A stretch of 31,345 nucleotides of DNA from Alphaproteobacteria bacterium (GTDB lineage Bacteria > Pseudomonadota > Alphaproteobacteria > Rs-D84): assembly GCA_013316395.1 (NCBI GenBank), contig WSMU01000006.1, forward strand, positions 1 through 31,345, written 5' to 3'. Positions 7,247-13,678 of the stretch are shown here, piece after piece. Position 1 is the first letter of the stretch, and every line of letters begins with the position of its first letter. The position numbers and the translations under genes are program-made. Under the pieces are notes generated by a model that had not been told where the DNA came from, searched no databases, and saw nothing but the letters and a program-made list of their open reading frames with translations.

Positions 7247-8560
7247 CTACGGCAGCTTTGGCGACCATGTCGGCTCCAGGCCGTTAACATCATCCGGCAG
7301 CTCGATATCATATATATTCTGACCTGTGATATCAACGCTGCGGATGTGGCTTATACGCTCCATCCCGTCCAGGGCTTTTTCCGTTTCATAATATACCAGC
7401 CGACGGCTGCCCGGTGCCCATGATGGCGCCTCCATAAACCAGCCCCCCGCCAGAATCTTTTCATTACGCCCACGCGGATTCATAATACCGATAAAGAATG
7501 TATCATCCGCCATTTTTGTAAATGCAATAAACTGACCGTCCGGCGACCATGCGGGTGTTGCATATCGGCCGTTGCCGTATGTAATACGCTCTTCTACACC
7601 CGTCTCCAGGTCCAGAACATGAATCTGCTGGCGGCCCGACCGGTCGGAATTAAATGCCAACTTTTTACCGTCGGGCGAATAAGACGGACTGGTATTTAGC
7701 GAATTGCCAAATGTTAACTGGCGCAGCGTTTTATCTTCCATATTATATTCATATATATGAGTTATACCGCTTTTGACCAGCGATAGCGCAATCTTTGTTC
7801 CATCAGGCGAAAAGCGCGGCGCAAAGTTCATCCCCCCAAACTGGCCCAGTCTGCGGGCGGCACCGGTATCCAAATCCAGTGTCCAGACCATTGGGTCATC
7901 ATCGCGATAGGATAAAAATACCACTGTCTGCATATTAGGTGAGAAATGCGGCGACATAACAAACGTTTTATCGTCCGACAGATATCGCATACCATATCCG
8001 TCCTGGTCCATGATGGCCATACGCTTTACGCGTGCATCCACAGGACCGGATTCGGCAATAAATACAATCTGGGTATCGAAATAGCCTATCTCGCCGGTCA
8101 GGCGTTCATATATCGCATCAGCCATTATATGCGCCATGCGTCGCACGGATTTCTTAGATGCCACAAGCGACTGGGCCTCTATCTGCTCTTTGCCGTTGAC
8201 ATCCCATACATAAAACTCCAGCTTGTATTTACCATCCTCCAGCGCCAGAGTTGCCTGAACCAGCACCTGGGCCTTTATCGCCATCCAGGATTTAAAGTTA
8301 GGCATTTGGCCCATTTTAACATATTCCGGAAATGCGTCATGATTTACAATTCGAAACAATCCGGTGGACTTTAAATCTTTCTCTACCACCTCACGTATCA
8401 TGGCGGCGTCTTTTTTACTGGCGTTGCCAATAACTTCAAACTTTTGAACGGCGACCGGTATCGGCGATGCCGCCCCGGCAACAATATCCACCTTTAGCTC
8501 AGCCCGTACCGTGCCCACAGAAAAAATAACCGCAAACGCAATCAGAATTTTTTTCAGCAT
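7247..8560 (-). CDS. tolB: Tol-Pal system translocation protein TolB
   Basis: TolB is the periplasmic beta-propeller that links Pal to the inner-membrane TolQRA complex. The 437-residue protein has a signal peptide (KILIAFAVIFSVGTVRA), an N-terminal TolB_N domain (about 30-150) and a six-bladed WD40-like propeller. The propeller repeats are easy to see: RFSPDGTKIALS, SYSPDGKKLAFNSDRSG and AWSPDGQFIAFTK. The length matches the family. The start at 8560 has GGGGG four bases upstream, better than the longer frame from 8581. It is followed after 15 bases by the nuclease gene. Finding tolB apart from pal and tolQRA departs from the usual single cluster. Confidence 0.95.
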   Translation of the reverse strand: MLKKILIAFAVIFSVGTVRAELKVDIVAGAASPIPVAVQKFEVIGNASKKDAAMIREVVEKDLKSTGLFRIVNHDAFPEYVKMGQMPNFKSWMAIKAQVLVQATLALEDGKYKLEFYVWDVNGKEQIEAQSLVASKKSVRRMAHIMADAIYERLTGEIGYFDTQIVFIAESGPVDARVKRMAIMDQDGYGMRYLSDDKTFVMSPHFSPNMQTVVFLSYRDDDPMVWTLDLDTGAARRLGQFGGMNFAPRFSPDGTKIALSLVKSGITHIYEYNMEDKTLRQLTFGNSLNTSPSYSPDGKKLAFNSDRSGRQQIHVLDLETGVEERITYGNGRYATPAWSPDGQFIAFTKMADDTFFIGIMNPRGRNEKILAGGWFMEAPSWAPGSRRLVYYETEKALDGMERISHIRSVDITGQNIYDIELPDDVNGLEPTWSPKLP

Positions 8561-8732
8561 AACGCCCCCTATTCCTTTCAAAACAATTACTTATAAAATA
8601 TCGGGCTAATTTTATCCGCAATCCGAAAAAAAAGCAAGCACGCCCAGGCCCCGGCAATAAAAAATCCCGCGCCCCGCCAACAACACACCGGCCCACACAC
8701 CCGTCCCCACAACAGTAATTACAACCGTCCCT

Positions 8733-8763
8733 ACATTTGTATTGACAAGCGCCAATACAATGT
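8733..8763. promoter_or_regulatory. dyad operator over the promoter of the RHH gene
   Basis: ACATTTGTATTG (8733-8744) and CAATACAATGT (8753-8763) form an inverted repeat with one extra base in the left arm. It overlaps the -35 element and spacer of the promoter at 8742-8769. A further half-site-like GTATTGT lies at 8787-8793. This is a good candidate for autoregulation by the ribbon-helix-helix product. Confidence 0.55.
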
Positions 8764-8769
8764 TATAGT
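8742..8769 (+). promoter_or_regulatory. promoter of the RHH gene
   Basis: TTGACA (8742-8747), a 16-base spacer and TATAGT (8764-8769). The -35 is inside the dyad. Confidence 0.65.
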
Positions 8770-8814
8770 CAACTGTAAACACGCAAGTATTGTAAATCGT
8801 ATAGAGGATTGCCT

Positions 8815-9039
8815 ATGCCAAACGTTATGCAGCAACTGTTTATAATGAACATCGAAAGCCTGTTAAAGGAATACGCCGCATACAAGGCATTTAATAAATC
8901 AGACTGCGTTATAAACATGCGCATCCCGCGCCCTATATTGGATAAAATAAAAGAACTGGCCGAGGCACAGCACGTCCCCTACCAGTCACTGATATCATCT
9001 GTATTATTTTCCCTGGCGAATATCGAGGAACAAAAATAG
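8815..9039 (+). CDS. CopG/BrnA-like ribbon-helix-helix protein (antitoxin-like)
   Basis: The 74-residue protein has a C-terminal ribbon-helix-helix: a short strand (VINMRIPRPIL), helix DKIKELAEAQHV and a turn into PYQSLISSVLFSLAN. The pattern RIPxxxLxxIKxxAxxxxxPYQSLI is typical of CopG-family antitoxins and BrnA-like proteins, which dimerise on palindromic DNA and repress their own genes. AGAGGA precedes the ATG at 8815. No toxin-sized ORF sits beside it on the same strand: upstream is tolB on the other strand and downstream the opposing VirB2-like gene. It is therefore an orphan regulator or a solitary antitoxin. The dyad over its promoter supports autoregulation. Confidence 0.75.
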   Translation: MPNVMQQLFIMNIESLLKEYAAYKAFNKSDCVINMRIPRPILDKIKELAEAQHVPYQSLISSVLFSLANIEEQK

Positions 9040-9065
9040 CCCATAGAGAGCCTATTAAAACAAAT

Positions 9066-9091
9066 AAAAAAAAGCCCCGCATTCGCGAGGC
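9066..9091 (-). terminator. terminator of the VirB2-like gene
   Basis: On the minus strand GCCTCGC pairs with GCGGGGC (one mismatch) around GAAT and is followed by eight T. Confidence 0.75.
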
Positions 9092-9109
9092 AATATTTCA
9101 GAGATTATT

Positions 9110-9454
9110 TTACCAGCCGGTTATAGCACAACCCAGAACGCCCTGACCGCCCTGTGACATAAAGAACGACAGAACAACACCTAAGCCGAACAGCAGAACA
9201 AAACCCACCAACATACCGGTACCCTTTTTCTGCAGGTCGTCCATCTTAACCTCGCCCTTAGAGATATAACCCCAAGCCCAACCGGCGATAACAAATGCCG
9301 CACCAACGAACGCCAATGTACGCAAGATATTAAATACACCCTGCATCTGCTGAATCAGCTGGCACAGGCCGTTCGTACTGGGCGCCGCCATAGCCGGCAC
9401 CGACACCATTGCGGCGATAATCGCAACATTCAATTTCGTAATAATTTTCTTCAT
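9110..9454 (-). CDS. VirB2/TrbC-like type IV secretion pilin
   Basis: The 114-residue product has a signal peptide ending PAMA (about residue 24) and a mature chain with two membrane segments: TLAFVGAAFVIAGWAWGYI and TGMLVGFVLLFGLGVVLSFF. A short basic cytoplasmic loop (KGEVKMDDLQKKG) lies between them, the architecture of VirB2/TrbC T4SS pilins. The start has AGGAGA seven bases upstream; a longer frame is not supported. It is a single-gene unit with its own promoter (9489-9517) and terminator. No other vir gene is in the window. Scattered virB2 genes are known in Rickettsiales, so this may feed a T4SS coded elsewhere, though a stand-alone small membrane protein cannot be excluded. Confidence 0.75.
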   Translation of the reverse strand: MKKIITKLNVAIIAAMVSVPAMAAPSTNGLCQLIQQMQGVFNILRTLAFVGAAFVIAGWAWGYISKGEVKMDDLQKKGTGMLVGFVLLFGLGVVLSFFMSQGGQGVLGCAITGW

Positions 9455-9488
9455 TAGAAATCTCCTTATATATTCTACTAACGGTTGA

Positions 9489-9517
9489 ATTATATCACAA
9501 AAAAAGCGGCACTCCAA
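9489..9517 (-). promoter_or_regulatory. promoter of the VirB2-like gene
   Basis: On the minus strand TTGGAG (9517-9512), a 17-base spacer and TATAAT (9494-9489) preceded by TG form a near-ideal extended -10 promoter. Confidence 0.75.
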
Positions 9518-9520
9518 ATA

Positions 9521-9545
9521 AAAAACAGGCGCGATTGCGCGCCTG
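9521..9545 (-). terminator. terminator of the small lipoprotein gene
   Basis: CAGGCGCG pairs with CGCGCCTG (9526-9533 with 9538-9545) around a 4-base loop; on the minus strand it is followed by a T-run (9525-9521). Confidence 0.85.
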
Positions 9546-9567
9546 CACAAAATTGTCCGGAAACAAA

Positions 9568-9945
9568 TTACATCGCCGAAACCAGAACATATTTACGAGA
9601 TACGCTTGTCTGGCATGCGCTGCAACGCGGTGTGGCATAAACAACCGGCGCGCTGTATGTAACCTCGCGCGCGGCCGGCGCCATGATAACGCGGTCGGCA
9701 CGCGGTGCCTGGCCCGTCATATCACGGTTATACAGATCCGCACAACGTGTATTGCGATACACAATTTTTTTACCAGTATTCATATTACGAATTTCATTGC
9801 TAAAATGATTGCCATATTCGCCCACATAATAAATGCAGTCTTCGCCGTCCTGAGTATAGCGAACGTCACCCTTGTAATAATCATAGTAAGACGCACACCC
9901 CGCCAGGCCCGCCAACGCTACAATAGAAACCAGTACTTTTTTCAT
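9568..9945 (-). CDS. small lipoprotein, unknown function
   Basis: The 125-residue product begins with a lipoprotein signal (MKKVLVSIVALAGLAGCASY; lipobox LAGC, Cys17). The mature part has a Tyr-rich start (YYDYYKGDVRYTQDGEDC), several Cys and a C-terminal CSAC. The Cys pairs suggest disulfides in the periplasm. I do not recognise a family. AGGAC lies before the ATG. A promoter candidate is TTGACA (minus strand, 10027-10022) followed 17 bases later by ATAATT. It is a single-gene unit closed by the terminator at 9521-9545 and divergent from fba. Confidence 0.75.
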   Translation of the reverse strand: MKKVLVSIVALAGLAGCASYYDYYKGDVRYTQDGEDCIYYVGEYGNHFSNEIRNMNTGKKIVYRNTRCADLYNRDMTGQAPRADRVIMAPAAREVTYSAPVVYATPRCSACQTSVSRKYVLVSAM

Positions 9946-10099
9946 ACCATTGTCCTTAGTCTAACAAACTTTTCTCTCGCACTCCGATTCGTTGATACAA
10001 TTATTGCACAAAAACAAACATTGTCAACAGACAAACAAAAATGTACACATCAAATAAATTGTGTTATACTTTTTATCACGTACTTAAAAAGGAAAGGTA

Positions 10100-11044
10100 A
10101 TGAACTACAAAGATTTTGGATTAGTTAACACCCGTGCGATGTTCGCAGACGCGATTGCGCGCCGTTATGCCGTACCGGCGTTTAACTTTTACAACATGGA
10201 AACATTGTCGGCGATTCTTGCCGCCGCCACCGAAACACACAGCCCGGTTATCTTGGCCGTATCGGAATCGGCGATGAAATACATGGGCGACGATTTGCTG
10301 ATGGGAATGATTTGGGGCAAAAAATTTAAGCCTGAAAACGGCGTCGCCCTGCACCTGGACCATGGCGGTAGCTTTGAGGCGTGCGAGCATGCGATAAAGC
10401 TGGGCTTTTCTTCTGTCATGATAGACGGCAGCAAACTGTCATTCGCAGAAAACGCCGAACTGGCCCGCCGCGTCGCAGACCTGGCCCACAGCCACGATGT
10501 ATCAGTAGAAGCCGAACTGGGCACCCTGGCCGGGATAGAAGACGAAACGACATTCAGCGACACATCCAGCTATACCAACCCGGAAGACGTTATCAAGTTC
10601 GTTGGCGACACCGGCATTGATTCCCTGGCGATTGCAATCGGAACCAGCCACGGCGCCTACAAACGTAAATCGGACGATGAAAAGCTGCGCTTTGACATTC
10701 TGGCGGAAATTGCGCAAAAGCTGCCCCAGTTCCCGCTGGTACTGCATGGCGCGTCATCCATTCCCCAGAACTTTGTAAAAACAATAAACGAATTCGGTGG
10801 CGACATAGCAGGTGCACGCGGCATCGACCCGACCCAGCTGCGCCAGGCAACCGAAATGAACATCTGCAAGATAAACGTTGACAGCGATTCCCGCCTGGCG
10901 TTTACAGCGGGCGTTCGCAAAAACCTGGCTGAAAAGCCGGCCGGCTTTAATCCGCGCGATTACCTGGGCGCGGGACGCAAGCTGATTGTCGAAAACTGTA
11001 TCGATGAAATCAAAAACATCATGGGCAGCGACAACAAGCTGTAA
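10100..11044 (+). CDS. fba: class II fructose-bisphosphate aldolase
   Basis: This zinc-dependent enzyme splits fructose-1,6-bisphosphate into dihydroxyacetone phosphate and glyceraldehyde 3-phosphate, and works in reverse in gluconeogenesis. The 314-residue TIM-barrel shows VPAFNFYNMET, the zinc ligand segment HLDHGG, SVEAELGTLAG with acidic ligands, a GTSHGAYK phosphate and metal loop, LHGASS, and KINVDSDSRLAFT near the C-terminus. Some family members use tagatose-bisphosphate, and sequence alone does not exclude that. GGAAAGG precedes the ATG and a terminator follows at 11050-11073. It is a one-gene unit. Confidence 0.94.
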   Translation: MNYKDFGLVNTRAMFADAIARRYAVPAFNFYNMETLSAILAAATETHSPVILAVSESAMKYMGDDLLMGMIWGKKFKPENGVALHLDHGGSFEACEHAIKLGFSSVMIDGSKLSFAENAELARRVADLAHSHDVSVEAELGTLAGIEDETTFSDTSSYTNPEDVIKFVGDTGIDSLAIAIGTSHGAYKRKSDDEKLRFDILAEIAQKLPQFPLVLHGASSIPQNFVKTINEFGGDIAGARGIDPTQLRQATEMNICKINVDSDSRLAFTAGVRKNLAEKPAGFNPRDYLGAGRKLIVENCIDEIKNIMGSDNKL

Positions 11045-11049
11045 TATAA

Positions 11050-11073
11050 ACGCCCCAAACGGGGCGTTTTTTT
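11050..11073 (+). terminator. fba terminator
   Basis: ACGCCCC (11050-11056) pairs with GGGGCGT (11061-11067) around AAAC and is followed by a run of T. Confidence 0.9.
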
Positions 11074-11278
11074 ATTTTTCTTTCTTATCTGTTTTTTCTT
11101 TGCTATCCACGCTCCAATAAATTCCATCGGTCCAGTAATCCAAACCAAACATAAATATTTTAAGCAAGAAAGTAGATGGCATTTTCAGTTCGCCCCGCTC
11201 GTACTTACGCAAGACCGCCCGTAACGAATGGGCGGTTGGAGGTTCAAAACTATCATAACAATAGCGTTGCTTATTCAA
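11072..11278 (-). pseudogene. XRE-type HTH gene fragment fused to RNA copy 1
   Basis: The frame starts at a TTG inside the structured RNA and reads through its 3' hairpin. From about residue 18 it resembles the last third of an XRE-type helix-turn-helix: HSLRAVLRKYERGELKMPS then FLLKIFMFGLDYW, followed by a Lys-rich tail (KEKTDKKEK). The first two helices of the domain are absent, their place being taken by RNA sequence. The tail of the XRE-type protein at 21418-21696 (YNRVERGRKLGPGNMMARLM) is similar in layout. I read this as a truncated relic joined to the RNA, though a small expressed protein is possible. The 11045-11463 interval otherwise holds RNA copy 1, its promoter and a hairpin beyond efp. 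Confidence 0.4.
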
Positions 11279-11363
11279 TGTATTCGCAACCCTCCAACCG
11301 GTTGTGGAGTAATAAAGTGTTATGAGAGGTTTTGAAGCCCCGCACCGGGTGTCACCCGATGCG
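11214..11363 (-). ncRNA. structured RNA element, copy 1 (novel family candidate)
   Basis: Transcribed leftwards from a promoter at 11370-11397. In 5' to 3' order on the minus strand: P1 hairpin (11362-11342, loop UGACA). Then the 5' arm of long stem P2 (11336-11318), which pairs with 11260-11243: 17 pairs with one bulged C and one C-U mismatch. Inside P2 lie a CUCCA/UGGAG hairpin (11309-11292) and P3 (GUUGC/GCAAC, 11290-11286 with 11270-11266) with a 15-base loop. GGUUGGAGG (11299-11291) is perfectly complementary to CCUCCAACC (11242-11234) outside P2, giving a pseudoknot. A 3' hairpin (11236-11230 with 11220-11214) lacks a T-run here. All elements recur in copy 2. It matches no riboswitch or sRNA family that I can recall. 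Confidence 0.7.
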
Positions 11364-11369
11364 TTATGA

Positions 11370-11397
11370 ATTGTAGCATAAAACTTGGAAAAAGCAA
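11370..11397 (-). promoter_or_regulatory. promoter of RNA copy 1
   Basis: On the minus strand TTGCTT (11397-11392), a 16-base spacer and TACAAT (11375-11370) preceded by TG. The predicted start is at the base of P1. Spacing and the TTTTATG before the -10 match copy 2. Confidence 0.65.
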
Positions 11398-11408
11398 ATA
11401 TTAACTAT

Positions 11409-11446
11409 AACGCCGGCAACGCGACACACACCACGTTGCCGGCGTT
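11409..11446 (-). terminator. hairpin beyond efp, weak terminator
   Basis: A perfect 12-bp stem (AACGCCGGCAAC with GTTGCCGGCGTT) has a 14-base loop. It lies just past the efp stop on the minus strand but is followed by only a weak T-rich stretch. Confidence 0.55.
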
Positions 11447-11463
11447 TGACATAGATGCGGTAT

Positions 11464-12033
11464 TTATTTAGCGCGCTCTACATACTCTAAGGTTTCTGTA
11501 TTAACAACGATTTTTTCACCGGCGTTAACGAACAGCGGCACTTGAACACGAACACCATTGTCAAGAACGGCCGGTTTGCCGCCGCTCGACGATGCTGTCT
11601 GGCCCTTCAGCGCGGGCTCTGTTTCCTCTACCGTGGCAATAACCGTTTTAGGTAATGAAATAGACACCGGATGCCCTTCGACAAAGTTTGCCTTTACTGT
11701 CATTTCCGGGGCCAAAAACTTCATCATATCCCCCAGGGAATCTACCGGCATCGTAAACTGCTCGTAATCGGACAGGTTCATGAAAAACGCATCGCTGCCG
11801 TCGGCATACAAATACTGGCAATCAAAATCTTCGACCATCAGTTTTTCAACCTTATCCTCCGAGCGCCAGCGGTCCCCGCCCTTGTTCCCGGAATCGATAT
11901 CACGCAGGTCGGCCTGAACAAACGCACCGCCCTTGCCCGGTTTTACCTTTGTAATCGATGTAACGGAATAGCGACGGCCGTTATGGGAAATAACCCAACC
12001 AACACGCATATCATTTGCAACATATGATGCCAT
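11464..12033 (-). CDS. efp: translation elongation factor P
   Basis: EF-P enters the ribosomal E site and relieves stalls at polyproline stretches. The 189-residue product has the three beta-barrel domains of the family. The tip of the first domain reads KPGKGGAF with Lys34 at the modification position, so it is of the lysine type (usually lysylated by EpmA); no modifying enzyme is in the window. The C-terminal signature is present as GVRVQVPLFVNAGEKIVVNTET. GAGG precedes the ATG. It starts 17 bases after the ppa stop and probably forms an operon with it. Confidence 0.95.
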   Translation of the reverse strand: MASYVANDMRVGWVISHNGRRYSVTSITKVKPGKGGAFVQADLRDIDSGNKGGDRWRSEDKVEKLMVEDFDCQYLYADGSDAFFMNLSDYEQFTMPVDSLGDMMKFLAPEMTVKANFVEGHPVSISLPKTVIATVEETEPALKGQTASSSGGKPAVLDNGVRVQVPLFVNAGEKIVVNTETLEYVERAK

Positions 12034-12050
12034 AGTAGTACCTCTTGTTT

Positions 12051-12590
12051 TTAGTTTTTGCCATGGGCTTTGTTATAGCGCTCAATCGAGTCCATAATGA
12101 TTTTATCCGCCGCATCACGGTCCGCCCAGCCTGCAATCTTCGACCAGGAGTTTGGCTCCAAATCCTTATAATGCTGAAAGAAATATTCAATCTTGTGCAT
12201 CATAATTTTCGGCAATTCGTTCATATAAGACACGTTTTCATAATACGGGTCAATGCGGTCACGCGGCACACAGATAATTTTTTCATCACCGCCCGCCTGG
12301 TCTTCCATTAACAAGGCGCCAATCGGATGAACATCAATCATAACACCCGGACGCAGCGGCGCATTACATACAACCACACAATCCAGCGGGTCACCGTCAT
12401 CGCCCAATGTTCCCGGGAAATAGCCATAGTTCGCAGGATACGCAACCGGCGTATGCAAGATACGGTCCACACGCAACAGGCCTGTTTCCTTGTCAATTTC
12501 ATACTTTACATAACCGTTTTCCGGAACCTCGATAATCGCAGTCATTTTTTTCGGCGGCATTTTGCCCGGTTTCAATTCTTCTAACGACAT
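12051..12590 (-). CDS. ppa: inorganic pyrophosphatase, family I
   Basis: This cytoplasmic enzyme hydrolyses pyrophosphate to phosphate and so pulls biosynthetic reactions forward. The 179-residue protein shows EVPENGYVKYEIDKETG, the loop NYGYFPGTLGDDGDPLD with the family signature D(S/G)DPxD acidic residues, IGALLMEDQAGGDEKI and VPRDRIDPYY. These are Mg-binding and substrate residues, and the length is normal for a bacterial family I enzyme. AGAGGGTAA precedes the ATG. It is the first gene of a ppa-efp pair. Confidence 0.95.
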   Translation of the reverse strand: MSLEELKPGKMPPKKMTAIIEVPENGYVKYEIDKETGLLRVDRILHTPVAYPANYGYFPGTLGDDGDPLDCVVVCNAPLRPGVMIDVHPIGALLMEDQAGGDEKIICVPRDRIDPYYENVSYMNELPKIMMHKIEYFFQHYKDLEPNSWSKIAGWADRDAADKIIMDSIERYNKAHGKN

Positions 12591-12649
12591 ATATTTACCC
12601 TCTTTTTACCGCCGACAGCTTAGCATATTTTTTTGATTTTGCAATGTAT

Positions 12650-13618
12650 TTATTGCCCGCCGTCATTGTCTTTTTTCAAAAACCTTGCATATTTATCCAT
12701 TGAATTGTCATATACATCGTTCGTATCAAACTTATCAAAATCGGCGCGCGTGTATCGGACATAACCGCTCCCCCAGAATGCATCGCCCTTTATATGTTTT
12801 TCCTGGGAATCCTGCCATGACTTGCATCGATAGTGATTTATACGGATTATATCCTGCGACAGACCGGGGATAACATTGCTGGGTGTGACGGCGTGACCGC
12901 ACTCGTCAACACTGCGCCAGATTACGTCGAAAACATGTGGCGACCGACACCCGACGACCATGCGCGGATTTACGATTATTTTGTTTGCCTCACCCGAATT
13001 ATCCCGCTGACGATACTTATAGTTTTCAATAACCAACCCTGCGGGCCGTATCACATGCCCTGCCGAGCCATACAGGCACCACCTAATAAAAATCTGGGCC
13101 GTACGCTGCGGAATACGGCGCAGAAAATCTGGAATCGTACAATCTTTCACCGGCATTATAAACTCATCCAAATCAATAACCGCTAACCAACGCGCCTCGG
13201 CCGCGGCGCGACGAACAGCGGCATAGTTTACCCGGTTTTGAACCCCATCGCCCCGAACATAATGATACTCGACCACCCCGGCGTCGATATAGGGTTTTAA
13301 AATCTCAAAGGTGTTGTCGGTTGATTCGTTGTCAAATATATAAAATTTTTCGACCCCGACCAGTCGATGATAATCTATCCATTCTTTAAAATAACGACCT
13401 TCGTTTCGCGCTATCGCGCTAACTGTCAGAAAATACTTATTTTTTACCCCCCCCCCCGCAACTATTGTCCGAGCGGCGGAAAATATGCCGAATTTTATTA
13501 TATTGCGCACACGATTGCGAATCATGCGACATGGCACAATACCAGATATCATACCGGCGATAAATTTACGTCCCTTGGATACCTTTTTCTCGTTATGCGT
13601 TATATCAATTTTAATCAT
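12650..13618 (-). CDS. glycosyltransferase family 92-like (DUF23) with in-frame G11 tract
   Basis: The 322-residue protein resembles GT92/DUF23 enzymes, retained at the GT-A fold: SAIARNEGRYFKEWIDYHRL, FYIFDNESTDNT, the metal-binding AVIDLDEFI (DxD) and a late RINHYRCKS segment. Members add a sugar (galactose in known cases) to surface or secreted glycans, with no membrane segment seen here. The N-terminal 60 residues are basic and variable. A run of eleven G (13447-13457) encodes the Gly-Gly-Gly before VKNKYFLTV. The reading frame is open at this length; a one-base change would truncate it before the catalytic domain. The ATG at 13618 is chosen as the first plausible one, but no ribosome site is visible. 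Confidence 0.8.
   Translation of the reverse strand: MIKIDITHNEKKVSKGRKFIAGMISGIVPCRMIRNRVRNIIKFGIFSAARTIVAGGGVKNKYFLTVSAIARNEGRYFKEWIDYHRLVGVEKFYIFDNESTDNTFEILKPYIDAGVVEYHYVRGDGVQNRVNYAAVRRAAAEARWLAVIDLDEFIMPVKDCTIPDFLRRIPQRTAQIFIRWCLYGSAGHVIRPAGLVIENYKYRQRDNSGEANKIIVNPRMVVGCRSPHVFDVIWRSVDECGHAVTPSNVIPGLSQDIIRINHYRCKSWQDSQEKHIKGDAFWGSGYVRYTRADFDKFDTNDVYDNSMDKYARFLKKDNDGGQ
13447..13457. repeat. homopolymer C11/G11 tract inside the GT92 gene
   Basis: Eleven C on the plus strand lie within codons about 54-58 of the glycosyltransferase (VAGGGV). This is the classic position for slipped-strand switching. Confidence 0.9.
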
Positions 13619-13634
13619 ATCATATATCCATACT

Positions 13635-13668
13635 AAAAAATGTATCCCGCACATGGCGGGATTTTTTT
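13635..13668. terminator. bidirectional terminator between dnaN and the GT92 gene
   Basis: ATCCCGC (13644-13650) pairs with GCGGGAT (13656-13662), flanked by A-run 13635-13640 and T-run 13662-13668. On the minus strand it ends dnaN transcription. Confidence 0.85.
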
Positions 13669-13678
13669 CACAACACCT

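Noticed and set aside
8499..8696. Minus-strand ORF upstream of tolB
   Set aside because: It overlaps the tolB start in another frame, lacks a ribosome site and reads as low-complexity sequence.
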